NCBI GenBank assembly: GCA_030672465.1
Contig: DAOVGJ010000167.1
Span: 1-5,250 of the forward strand
Source: Pseudomonadota bacterium
GTDB taxonomy: Bacteria > Desulfobacterota > BSN033 > WVXP01 > G020346125
Direction: 5' to 3'
DNA length: 5,250 nucleotides
Shown: in pieces, positions 1 through 5,250 of the stretch
Layout: each line of letters starts with the position of its first letter
How positions within the stretch are numbered: the stretch's first letter is position 1
Made by a program: the position numbers and the translations under genes
Notes under the pieces: generated by a model
Database searches by the model: none
Told to the model about the DNA's origin: nothing
Seen by the model: the letters and a program-made list of their open reading frames with translations, nothing else

Positions 1-974
1 TCTGGTACCTTGCTCAGCCACCATTCATAGACAGGAGCCATAGCATCTTTGAATTTTACCAACTCCTCCTGGGTGGAAATATGAACCTTCACGCCCTTTT
101 CCTTGTATAATGCGATGCCTTTCTTCATAAAAGCGTTGAGCACCTCCAATTGCTCCTGACTGCGTTCCTTGCCCGCTCTCTTCATGATTTCTTGCACGTC
201 CTTCGGCAGGCTGTCCCATTTTTTCTTGTTTATAACGAGAAAGCTGCAGAAGTATGCCATATTAGTGACGGCGAGATGTTCAACAACCTCATACAGCTTT
301 CGCCCGAGCCCGGTAATAAGGGGACGTGTGCAACCGTCAATCGTTCCTCTCTGAAGCGCCAGGTAGAGCTCCCCCGAACTCATGGTCGTGGGAGCGCCTC
401 CCAGGAGTTCCATGGCTTTGCAGGCCGTAGTGCCGGAAACGCCCCATTTTTTCCCCTTTAAGTCTTTTGGCAAATAAACGGGGAAATTTTTTGCATAAAT
501 CTGATAAGGCCCGCCAGCTGCCACATCCAGCACTACCATGTTATGCTTCAGAAGCTTCTCGCTGATTCCCAGATCCCAGAGGCCTGCATTCAGGGTTTTC
601 TGCAGGCTGTCGGGACTACTCCACATGAAGGGGAGATTGCTGATTCCCAGCTCAAGAACGATCCCCGTGTTATAGATATCAAGGGGAGCACTCATATCGA
701 TATCTCCCCGCTCTAATGCAGCAAACTCCTCCTTCCCTTTGAAAAGCTGGGCGGAATGATACAGCTTAAATTTGACCCGGCCGTTGCTCCGCTTTTCCAC
801 CTTTTCCGCAAAATTTTTAATTGGTAGCCAAAGGTATTCATATGAAGTTGGCCAATAGGTGGAAAAGACAATCTCTATTGGTTTTGATTTTGCCTCCACT
901 GGGGTAGTGATGCCGGCTATCAAGCCTAAAATGACCAATGTCGCTACAATTGTATACATATGTTTTGCTTTCAT
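1..974 (-). CDS. dctP: TRAP transporter substrate-binding protein, DctP family (3' end cut by window edge)
   Basis: Periplasmic or lipid-facing solute receptor of a tripartite ATP-independent (TRAP) transporter, which hands an organic acid to a DctQ/DctM membrane pair not present here. The 324 visible residues open with a Sec signal peptide (positive MKAKH, hydrophobic core about residues 8-23, likely cleavage after VEA at 28). The mature part has the DctP fold landmarks: FAEKVEKRSNGRVK (55-68), LERGDIDM (87-94), a DLKGKKWG strand (171-178) and ALQRGTIDG (206-214). Families usually run 330-345 residues, so little is missing; the frame is open to base 1. Start: the ATG at 974 has AGGAG six bases upstream (981-985); an in-frame ATG at 980 abuts that site and is less likely. 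Odd points: the usual substrate-carboxylate Arg of the 'KGLKIRVP' motif is Gly178, and the usual DGQENP is DGCTRP with Arg217. The substrate is unknown. It lies apart from the upstream genes and probably has its own promoter. Confidence 0.93.
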   Translation of the reverse strand, partial: MKAKHMYTIVATLVILGLIAGITTPVEAKSKPIEIVFSTYWPTSYEYLWLPIKNFAEKVEKRSNGRVKFKLYHSAQLFKGKEEFAALERGDIDMSAPLDIYNTGIVLELGISNLPFMWSSPDSLQKTLNAGLWDLGISEKLLKHNMVVLDVAAGGPYQIYAKNFPVYLPKDLKGKKWGVSGTTACKAMELLGGAPTTMSSGELYLALQRGTIDGCTRPLITGLGRKLYEVVEHLAVTNMAYFCSFLVINKKKWDSLPKDVQEIMKRAGKERSQEQLEVLNAFMKKGIALYKEKGVKVHISTQEELVKFKDAMAPVYEWWLSKVP

Positions 975-1204
975 GGGCATCTCCTCTCTCTAATAGAATA
1001 AAGGCTCCGAAGATGTATCCCTCAATTCCTCTTTTTGTATGCATCACCTCCTTTGTTAGAGCATCGATTAAGAAACGCTCTTTGCTCAAGGGCGTGCAAG
1101 GGCTACTAGAAGGAATAGCAATCCACCTGATGGTAGTAATAAAGCACTTCTAGGGGACACCCTTTCAGAGATCGCTTTATACTGTCGTTCCTTCATTCCA
1201 CTTA
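975..1204 (-). other. Gene-free 230-base segment before DctP
   Basis: I see no convincing gene here. An 83-codon open frame starting with TTG at 1089 runs across this segment and out of frame into the DctP signal-peptide region, so it is most likely a shadow. The stretch holds a near-perfect anti-Shine-Dalgarno match, AAAGGAGGTGAT (minus strand, about 1043-1054), without a well-spaced start codon, and a 10-base imperfect tandem repeat (1084-1103). I found no good sigma-70 or sigma-54 promoter in it, so DctP transcription probably comes from further upstream. Confidence 0.5.
981..985 (-). promoter_or_regulatory. Ribosome binding site deciding the DctP start
   Basis: AGGAG on the minus strand sits six bases before the ATG at 974. 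It touches the alternative in-frame ATG at 980 directly, which argues for the downstream ATG as the real start. Confidence 0.75.
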
Positions 1205-1244
1205 TAAAAAAGCCGAGCCATCCATTTGCTTTGGTAACTCGGCT
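1205..1244 (-). terminator. Strong intrinsic terminator
   Basis: On the minus strand AGCCGAG (1244-1238) pairs perfectly with CTCGGCT (1217-1211). The stem continues through UUA/UGG wobble and A-U pairs and, past one bulged A, CCA/UGG, giving about 13 pairs around an AAGCAAA loop. A run of six T follows the hairpin (1211-1206). It lies about 200 bases after the lyase stop and 230 bases before the DctP start, downstream of the promoter at 1352-1380. It can therefore end read-through from the leu-like operon, end a small RNA, or act as an attenuator of DctP. Confidence 0.85.
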
Positions 1245-1345
1245 ATCGTCTTGGGGCAGTGACTTGGGATCTTCGATCTGATGATTTGTTCTATCTGGAA
1301 ATACAGTGGTAGACTTTTTCTCTCTGATGTTAGAGAATTCATGAT
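1205..1345 (-). ncRNA. Candidate small RNA or attenuated 5' leader (about 140 nt)
   Basis: The interval between the predicted start point of the promoter at 1352-1380 and the U run of the terminator would give a discrete RNA of about 140 nt. It begins with a small hairpin (TCTCT/AGAGA around a six-base loop, 1336-1321), then a low-G region, a short GATC-GAA-GATC hairpin (1278-1268), two CCCAAG copies and the terminator hairpin. The 3' part, GATAGCCGAGTTACC, looks like the last strand of cyclic-di-GMP-I (GEMM) aptamers, but the conserved 5' half with GCAAAGC is not visible, so I do not assign a class. No upstream segment clearly complements the terminator's 5' arm, so an antiterminator is not evident. 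Existence of the RNA is an inference from promoter plus terminator. Confidence 0.35.
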
Positions 1346-1351
1346 AATATC

Positions 1352-1380
1352 CTTATATTATAATATTATATATTTGTCAA
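1352..1380 (-). promoter_or_regulatory. Near-consensus sigma-70 promoter driving toward DctP
   Basis: The minus strand reads TTGACA (1380-1375), a 17-base AT-only spacer, then TATAAG (1357-1352), five of six matches to the -10 consensus. Transcription would start near 1345. It is the best promoter in the window and lies between the lyase gene and DctP. The surrounding AT-rich tract makes chance -10 matches common, but the exact -35 with ideal spacing supports it. Confidence 0.7.
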
Positions 1381-1389
1381 AATTTTTTT

Positions 1390-1426
1390 AAAACAAATTC
1401 CCCGTGCCTTTAGGACCATCGGGAAA
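1390..1426 (-). terminator. Possible weak terminator after the lyase gene
   Basis: Beginning 15 bases after the lyase stop codon, the minus strand has TTCCCG (about 1425-1420) able to pair with CGGGGAA (1404-1398) with one bulge, and some wobble pairing inside. AATTTGTTTT follows. The stem is short and imperfect, so it may only partly stop transcription; the stronger hairpin at 1205-1244 could serve as back-up. Confidence 0.4.
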
Positions 1427-1441
1427 GAGGGGACATTTCAA

Positions 1442-2302
1442 TTAGAGCCTGTATTTGGCCTCAAAGGACCGAATTTCAGGGAAACCGATGAACGTGTCAA
1501 ATTCCTCAAAGCTCATCATCTCATCCAGAAGTCCCTCGGTCGTCCCTTCCCTCTTCAGGATTTCCATAGCCCTCTGCATTGCCCTTGCTGCCACAAGTAA
1601 ACACGTTACGGCATAGGCTACAATGCTGAAGCCCATTTCCTCCAGCTCCCTGACGTGAACCAAGGGTGTCTTTCCCCTTTCTATCATATTGACCATGCTA
1701 GGCCTATCAAAACTCTCCCCGATAATCCTCAGTTCTTCTTCGTTCTGGGGAGATTCAATGAAAATGATATCGGCCCCCGCCTTTTCGTACATCTTTCCCC
1801 TCTTGATGGCTTCTTGTAAACCCAACACTGATCGCGCATCGGTGCGGGCCACGATGAGAAAATCATCGCTTCGCCTGGATTCTACGGCGGCCTCAATTTT
1901 GCGGACCATCTCACGGGCATCAATAACCCTTCTCCCCTCTGTATGCCCGCATTTTTTGGGCATTTCCTGATCCTCCAATTGAATGGCCGCTGCCCCGGCC
2001 TGTTCGAACTCCTGCACGGTTCTCCGAACATTGATGACATTCCCATAGCCTGTGTCACCATCGGCCAGCAAGGGAACCTGAATCGCCCGGGCCATATTGT
2101 GAACCCTCTCCAACATCTCAGTGAAGGTTATCAAACCCGCATCGGGAAGGCCCAGGTGGGATGCCGATTGGCCGAAACCCGAAAGGTAGACCGCCTCAAA
2201 ACCTGCCCCTTCGATAATCTTGGCAGAAATCATATCAAAGGCGGCTGGAACAACCAGGATGGAATCCCTCTGAAGGAGTCTCTTTAATTTCCCTTTCTCC
2301 AC
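1442..2302 (-). CDS. Isocitrate lyase/PEP mutase superfamily lyase (2,3-dimethylmalate or methylisocitrate lyase-like)
   Basis: Cytosolic (beta/alpha)8-barrel enzyme that probably cleaves a C-C bond in a substituted malate or isocitrate, yielding a 2-oxo acid such as pyruvate plus a second carboxylate. In its 286 residues I see the metal-binding DGDTGYGN (81-88), LEDQ (109-112), the lyase signature KKCGH (116-120) with catalytic Cys118, ARTDA (152-156) with Arg153, FIE (181-183) and VNM (204-206). KKCGH separates C-C lyases from phosphonomutases, which lack this Cys. The C-terminal FIGFPEIRSFEAKY is typical of the dimethylmalate lyase/oxaloacetate-acting branch often mislabelled carboxyphosphonate mutase. 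The start is GTG at 2302, with GAGGT six bases upstream. It follows the dehydrogenase by 92 bases on the same strand with no clear terminator between (only a short AAGG/CCTT palindrome near 2364-2375), so co-transcription is plausible. The exact substrate cannot be read from sequence; methylisocitrate, dimethylmalate and oxaloacetate are all possible. Confidence 0.9.
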   Translation of the reverse strand: MEKGKLKRLLQRDSILVVPAAFDMISAKIIEGAGFEAVYLSGFGQSASHLGLPDAGLITFTEMLERVHNMARAIQVPLLADGDTGYGNVINVRRTVQEFEQAGAAAIQLEDQEMPKKCGHTEGRRVIDAREMVRKIEAAVESRRSDDFLIVARTDARSVLGLQEAIKRGKMYEKAGADIIFIESPQNEEELRIIGESFDRPSMVNMIERGKTPLVHVRELEEMGFSIVAYAVTCLLVAARAMQRAMEILKREGTTEGLLDEMMSFEEFDTFIGFPEIRSFEAKYRL

Positions 2303-2308
2303 GTGCTT

Positions 2309-2313
2309 ACCTC
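2309..2313 (-). promoter_or_regulatory. Ribosome binding site for the GTG start of the lyase
   Basis: GAGGT on the minus strand is six bases before the GTG at 2302. This supports GTG initiation in the absence of a nearby ATG. Confidence 0.65.
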
Positions 2314-2394
2314 GTGCGAAATTTTCTATTCATTAACCCTGTATAGGAGCCTGATTTTCGGATAAGGGACCCCTTTACGTGAAGATTCGCCGAT

Positions 2395-3465
2395 CTATTC
2401 CATGCTATGGATGTATTTTGCTACCAGATCCCCAACCTCAGTTGTGCTCACACCCATCTTCCCCGCCTCCATACTCTTCATATTCTTCTGAATAACCTCC
2501 ATCACGGCCCTTTCGACAAGCCTTGCGGCCTCCTCTTCCCCCAAATGGTCCAGCATCATGTGACAGGCCACAATAGCCGCAAGGGGATTGATAATGTTTT
2601 TTCCCGTATATTTTGGAGCAGAGCCGCCAATGGGCTCAAACATGGAGGTCCCTTTGGGGTTGATATTTCCTCCTGCAGCGATACCCATTCCTCCCTGAAT
2701 GGTGGCCCCGAGGTCGGTGATGATATCCCCGAACATGTTGTCGGTCACAATCACATCGAACCATTCCGGGTTCTTGACCATCCACATACAGATGGCATCC
2801 ACATGGGCATAGTCTTTTTCTATGTCGGGATACTCCTGACCCACCTCGTAAAAGACCCTCTCCCATAGGTCAAAGGCGTAGGTGAGGACATTGGTCTTGC
2901 CGCAAAGGGTGACTTTTTTCGCCTTATCTCGCTTGCGGCAATACTCAAATGCATAACGGACACACCTCTCCACGCCTTTTCTCGTATTGATGGACTCCTG
3001 GATAGCAATCTCATCGGGAGTTCCCTTTTTTACAAAACCTCCAGAGCCGGTGTAGAGGCCCTCTGTGTTTTCTCGCACCACAACGAAATCAATGTGTTCC
3101 GGACCTTTTTCTTTTAATGGTGTTTCGACTCCCGGGTATAGCTTTACCGGTCGAAGGTTTATGTATTGATCCAGGGAGAACCTCAAGTTGAGGAGGATCC
3201 CCTTCTCCAAAATCCCCGATTTTACATCCGGATGTCCAATTGCCCCCAGATAAATGGCATCCGCTTGGCGAAGCTCTTCGATAGCCGAATCAGGGAGTGT
3301 CTCCCCTGTCCTCAAGTACCTTTCCCCGCCAAAATCGTAATGGATGAGGTCGTACTTGATATCCACTTTCTCAGCAACAGCCTTGAGGACCTTTAACCCC
3401 TCGGCGATAACCTCCGGTCCCGTTCCATCCCCGGGGATAACAGCAATACGATAGGTTTTCTCCAT
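2395..3465 (-). CDS. leuB: 3-isopropylmalate dehydrogenase-like beta-decarboxylating dehydrogenase
   Basis: Cytosolic enzyme that oxidises and decarboxylates a 3-substituted malate; as LeuB it turns 3-isopropylmalate into 2-oxoisocaproate. The 356 residues are normal for the family. Visible sites: PGDGTGPEV (11-19), substrate arginines Arg95, Arg105 (NLRPV) and Arg131 (VVVRENTEG), Tyr138, Lys190, and metal aspartates Asp223, Asp247 and Asp251 in the TDNMFGD-DLG block. The GILLNLR segment (89-95) keeps the hydrophobic residues that recognise the isopropyl group in LeuB. Other parts (FSLDQYINLRPVKL, QESINTRKGV) look more like tartrate/D-malate dehydrogenases, so substrate is not certain. The cofactor loop reads IGGSAPKY (279-286): Lys285-Tyr286 replace the Asp-Ile of NAD-type LeuB and match NADP-type isocitrate dehydrogenase. 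The ATG directly follows the leuD TAA with no gap; GGAGG lies inside the end of leuD (3472-3476), implying translational coupling. Confidence 0.88.
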   Translation of the reverse strand: MEKTYRIAVIPGDGTGPEVIAEGLKVLKAVAEKVDIKYDLIHYDFGGERYLRTGETLPDSAIEELRQADAIYLGAIGHPDVKSGILEKGILLNLRFSLDQYINLRPVKLYPGVETPLKEKGPEHIDFVVVRENTEGLYTGSGGFVKKGTPDEIAIQESINTRKGVERCVRYAFEYCRKRDKAKKVTLCGKTNVLTYAFDLWERVFYEVGQEYPDIEKDYAHVDAICMWMVKNPEWFDVIVTDNMFGDIITDLGATIQGGMGIAAGGNINPKGTSMFEPIGGSAPKYTGKNIINPLAAIVACHMMLDHLGEEEAARLVERAVMEVIQKNMKSMEAGKMGVSTTEVGDLVAKYIHSME

Positions 3466-3957
3466 TTAGCTCCTCCCTTTGGCGATATGTTCCATTAACC
3501 CCCCATCATCGATGATCTTCTGCATAAAAGGAGGGATAGGGTTGGCCTTAAAGCTCTGACCGGTCGTCCTATTCATTATTTCCCCGCTGAGCAGATCCAC
3601 TTCAATCTCATGGCCATCCCGGATCCCATCGACGGCCTCATCGCTTTCTATGATCGCCAGGCCCGTATTGAAGGCATTTCGATAGAATATCCTGGCAAAA
3701 CTCTTGGCTATAACACAGGATATCCCCTTTGCCTTTATGGCTATGGGAGCATGTTCTCGCGAAGAACCGCAACCGAAATTTGTCTCGGCAACGATGATAT
3801 CCCCTTCTTTAACCTCCTTAACAAACCTGGGGTTTTCATTCTCCATGCAGTGTTGAGCCAACTCCTCTGGATCCGTTACATTGAGATAGCGGGCAGGGAT
3901 AATAGCATCGGTATTGATGTTGGGGCCAAATTTCCAGGCCCTTCCCTTACATTTCAT
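3466..3957 (-). CDS. leuD: 3-isopropylmalate dehydratase small subunit
   Basis: Small (swivel-domain) subunit that joins LeuC to make isopropylmalate isomerase, interconverting 2- and 3-isopropylmalate by dehydration and rehydration in the cytosol. The 163 residues match the short LeuD type found with about 420-residue LeuC. Motifs: NTDAIIPARYL (15-25), NFGCGSSREHAP (60-71) carrying the substrate-binding Ser-Ser-Arg, and KSFARIFYRNA (85-95). The substrate loop is RYLNV with Asn26, not the Arg found there in methanogen homoaconitases, which fits an isopropylmalate-type substrate. Start: the open frame extends upstream to 4017 into leuC, but the family N-terminus (MKxKGRxWKFG) begins at the ATG at 3957, with AAAGGAGG eight bases ahead (3966-3973). 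It begins 25 bases after the leuC stop and abuts leuB. A related hydratase such as dimethylmaleate hydratase cannot be excluded. Confidence 0.93.
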   Translation of the reverse strand: MKCKGRAWKFGPNINTDAIIPARYLNVTDPEELAQHCMENENPRFVKEVKEGDIIVAETNFGCGSSREHAPIAIKAKGISCVIAKSFARIFYRNAFNTGLAIIESDEAVDGIRDGHEIEVDLLSGEIMNRTTGQSFKANPIPPFMQKIIDDGGLMEHIAKGRS

Positions 3958-3965
3958 CCTCGCAT

Positions 3966-3973
3966 CCTCCTTT
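3966..3973 (-). promoter_or_regulatory. Ribosome binding site fixing the leuD start
   Basis: AAAGGAGG on the minus strand ends eight bases before the ATG at 3957, in the 25-base gap after leuC. It favours this start over the longer frame beginning at 4017 inside leuC. Confidence 0.8.
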
Positions 3974-3982
3974 CCCCCTTTT

Positions 3983-5248
3983 TCAATCCTTATGACCCAG
4001 CTCCTCTGGACTGCCAATCCTTCCTAAAACCGCCGATGCAGCCGCTACCGCGGGATTAGATAGATATACTTCACTCTCTGGATGCCCCATCCTTCCGACA
4101 AAGTTTCTGTTGGTGGTGGCGATTGCCCTCTCACCTTTTGCCAGTACGCCCATATAGCCTCCCAGGCAAGGACCGCAGGTCGGTGGGCTGATCACCGAGC
4201 CGGCGTCCAGGAATATCTCGAATAGCCCTTCCTTCATCGCCTGTCGATAAATGAGTGGGGTGGCTGGAATGATGATCAGTCTGACGTTGGGGGAGATTTT
4301 ATGTCCCCTTAATACCTTGGCAGCCTCCCGTAAATCGTCTAATCTACCATTCGTGCAGGAGCCGATCACTGCCTGGTCGATAAAGACATTTCCTACCTCA
4401 CCTATCCCTTTGGTATTGCTGGGGAGGTGTGGAAAAGCAACCTGGGGCTCAATCTTGGAGACATCAAACTCCCGTATCTCCTTGTATTGGGCCCCCTCAT
4501 CGCTTGTGTAAAACCGGTATTCCCGTTTTGCCCTCCCCCTCACATACTGCTCGGTGGTTCCGTCTGGGAGGAATATCCCGTTCTTTGCCCCGGCCTCAAT
4601 GGCCATATTGGCCATGGTGAAGCGCCCATCCATAGGGAGGGCGTCAATCGTTTCTCCGCTAAGCTCCATTGCCATATACAAGGCCCCATCCACCCCTATC
4701 TGGCCGATGGTGTAAAGGATGAGGTCCTTTCCTCCCACCCAGGGGTTCAGTCTGCCCTTGTAGATGAATTTGACCGTCTCGGGTACCTTGAACCAGAGTT
4801 CACCCGTAATCATCGACGCGGCAAGGTCTGTGCTTCCCACGCCCGTGGAAAAGGCCCCAAGGGCGCCATAGGTGCAGGTATGGCTATCAGCACCAATAAC
4901 TAAATCCCCTGGGAGTACGATCCCCTTTTCCGGAAGGAGTGCGTGCTCGATCCCCATTTGGCCACCTTCATAATAGTGGATAAGTTCCTGTTCACGGGAA
5001 AACTCCTTCAAGGTTTTACACTGCTCGGCTGACTTAATATCCTTGTTTGGGGCAAAGTGGTCTGGAACCATAACCACTTTTTCCTTGTCGAATACCCTTT
5101 TGGCACCAGCCCTTCTAAACTGCTCGATGGCTATTGGCGCGGTAATGTCGTTGCCCAAAGCAACGTCCACCTTCGCATTGATCAGTTGCCCCGGATAAAC
5201 CTCTCCCAGGCCTGCATGATCAGCCAGGATCTTCTGCGTTATCGTCAT
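3983..5248 (-). CDS. leuC: 3-isopropylmalate dehydratase large subunit
   Basis: Large, iron-sulfur subunit of isopropylmalate isomerase (aconitase superfamily), acting with LeuD in leucine synthesis. In 421 residues, the usual length of this short LeuC type (about 420, against about 466 for the E. coli type), I see DITAPIAI (34-41), DHFAPNKD (63-70), DSHTCTYGALG (121-131), GSCTNGR (296-302), PTCGPCLGG (356-364) and NRNFVGRMG (380-388). Cys298, Cys358 and Cys361 are the three ligands of the [4Fe-4S] cluster. The whole chain is close to Firmicutes-type LeuC as I recall it. The ATG at 5248 gives the expected MTITQKILADHAG N-terminus; only two bases lie upstream, so its ribosome site and promoter are outside the window. 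A family relative (homoaconitase or dimethylmaleate hydratase large subunit) is a lesser alternative, given the lyase downstream and the absence of leuA from view. Confidence 0.94.
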   Translation of the reverse strand: MTITQKILADHAGLGEVYPGQLINAKVDVALGNDITAPIAIEQFRRAGAKRVFDKEKVVMVPDHFAPNKDIKSAEQCKTLKEFSREQELIHYYEGGQMGIEHALLPEKGIVLPGDLVIGADSHTCTYGALGAFSTGVGSTDLAASMITGELWFKVPETVKFIYKGRLNPWVGGKDLILYTIGQIGVDGALYMAMELSGETIDALPMDGRFTMANMAIEAGAKNGIFLPDGTTEQYVRGRAKREYRFYTSDEGAQYKEIREFDVSKIEPQVAFPHLPSNTKGIGEVGNVFIDQAVIGSCTNGRLDDLREAAKVLRGHKISPNVRLIIIPATPLIYRQAMKEGLFEIFLDAGSVISPPTCGPCLGGYMGVLAKGERAIATTNRNFVGRMGHPESEVYLSNPAVAAASAVLGRIGSPEELGHKD

Positions 5249-5250
5249 CT

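Noticed and set aside
25..219. 64-codon open frame on the minus strand inside DctP
   Set aside because: It is out of frame with the DctP reading frame, which continues with family motifs through the same bases.
838..1089. Open frame of 83 codons on the minus strand starting with TTG
   Set aside because: It overlaps the DctP start and signal peptide in another frame, has no recognisable domain, and begins with TTG without a clear ribosome site. The DctP frame is strongly supported.
1205..1345. Cobalamin riboswitch or T-box leader
   Set aside because: Fragments such as AAGTCA and CTGCCCC recall cobalamin elements, but the full B12 box and the upstream core are missing, and no TGGNACCGCG T-box sequence is present.
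1442..2302. Phosphoenolpyruvate mutase or carboxyphosphonate mutase assignment for the lyase
   Set aside because: The KKCGH motif with Cys118 marks the C-C lyase branch, and no phosphonate genes are nearby.
2407..2868. 153-codon open frame on the plus strand opposite the dehydrogenase
   Set aside because: Antisense shadow of an intact, motif-rich gene; no family features.
3466..4017. Extended 183-residue version of LeuD
   Set aside because: The extra 20 residues overlap the end of leuC and do not match LeuD N-termini; the ATG at 3957 has an ideal ribosome site.
3610..4059. 149-codon open frame on the plus strand opposite leuD
   Set aside because: Antisense shadow across the leuD-leuC junction with no recognisable protein.
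4427..4903. 158-codon open frame on the plus strand opposite leuC
   Set aside because: It lies fully antisense to the well-supported leuC gene and shows low-complexity, Pro/His-rich shadow composition.

Overview
The window carries five protein genes, all on the minus strand, so it is read from right to left. In transcription order they are: LeuC-type large subunit of 3-isopropylmalate dehydratase (5248-3983), its LeuD-type small subunit (3957-3466), a LeuB/TtuC-family beta-decarboxylating dehydrogenase (3465-2395), an isocitrate lyase/PEP mutase superfamily lyase (2302-1442) and, after a 467-base gene-free stretch, a TRAP transporter substrate-binding protein of the DctP family (974 to beyond the left edge). 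No stable RNA gene, insertion sequence, CRISPR array or phage gene was seen. All reading frames are intact; only the DctP gene is cut, by the window edge, and probably loses just a short C-terminal tail.

The first three genes form a tight unit: 25 bases between leuC and leuD, none between leuD and leuB, each with its own good Shine-Dalgarno sequence. Their order leuC-leuD-leuB and close motif matches fit the isomerisation and oxidative-decarboxylation steps of leucine synthesis (2-isopropylmalate to 3-isopropylmalate to 2-oxoisocaproate). leuA is not in view; it may lie to the right of the window. The lyase follows 92 bases later with a GTG start and may be co-transcribed. It keeps the KKCGH motif of C-C bond lyases of the methylisocitrate/2,3-dimethylmalate lyase type, which is not a leucine-pathway step. 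A catabolic reading (hydratase, dehydrogenase, lyase and dicarboxylate-type uptake protein acting on branched C4-C6 diacids) is therefore also possible, but is only a hypothesis.

The 467-base gap (975-1441) has its own architecture: a weak hairpin with U-rich tail just after the lyase stop, a near-consensus sigma-70 promoter (TTGACA, 17 bases, TATAAG), then about 100 bases later a strong intrinsic terminator with a U run, then about 230 bases before the DctP start. The promoter-terminator pair would make an RNA of about 140 nt, either a small RNA or an attenuated leader of the TRAP gene.

The organism is a bacterium with moderate GC content and strong Shine-Dalgarno use. The LeuC/LeuD subtype (421 and 163 residues) resembles that of Firmicutes and several Desulfobacterota, and stand-alone DctP proteins are abundant in Desulfobacterota. 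An anaerobic sulfate-reducing or syntrophic lineage is my best guess, with low certainty.
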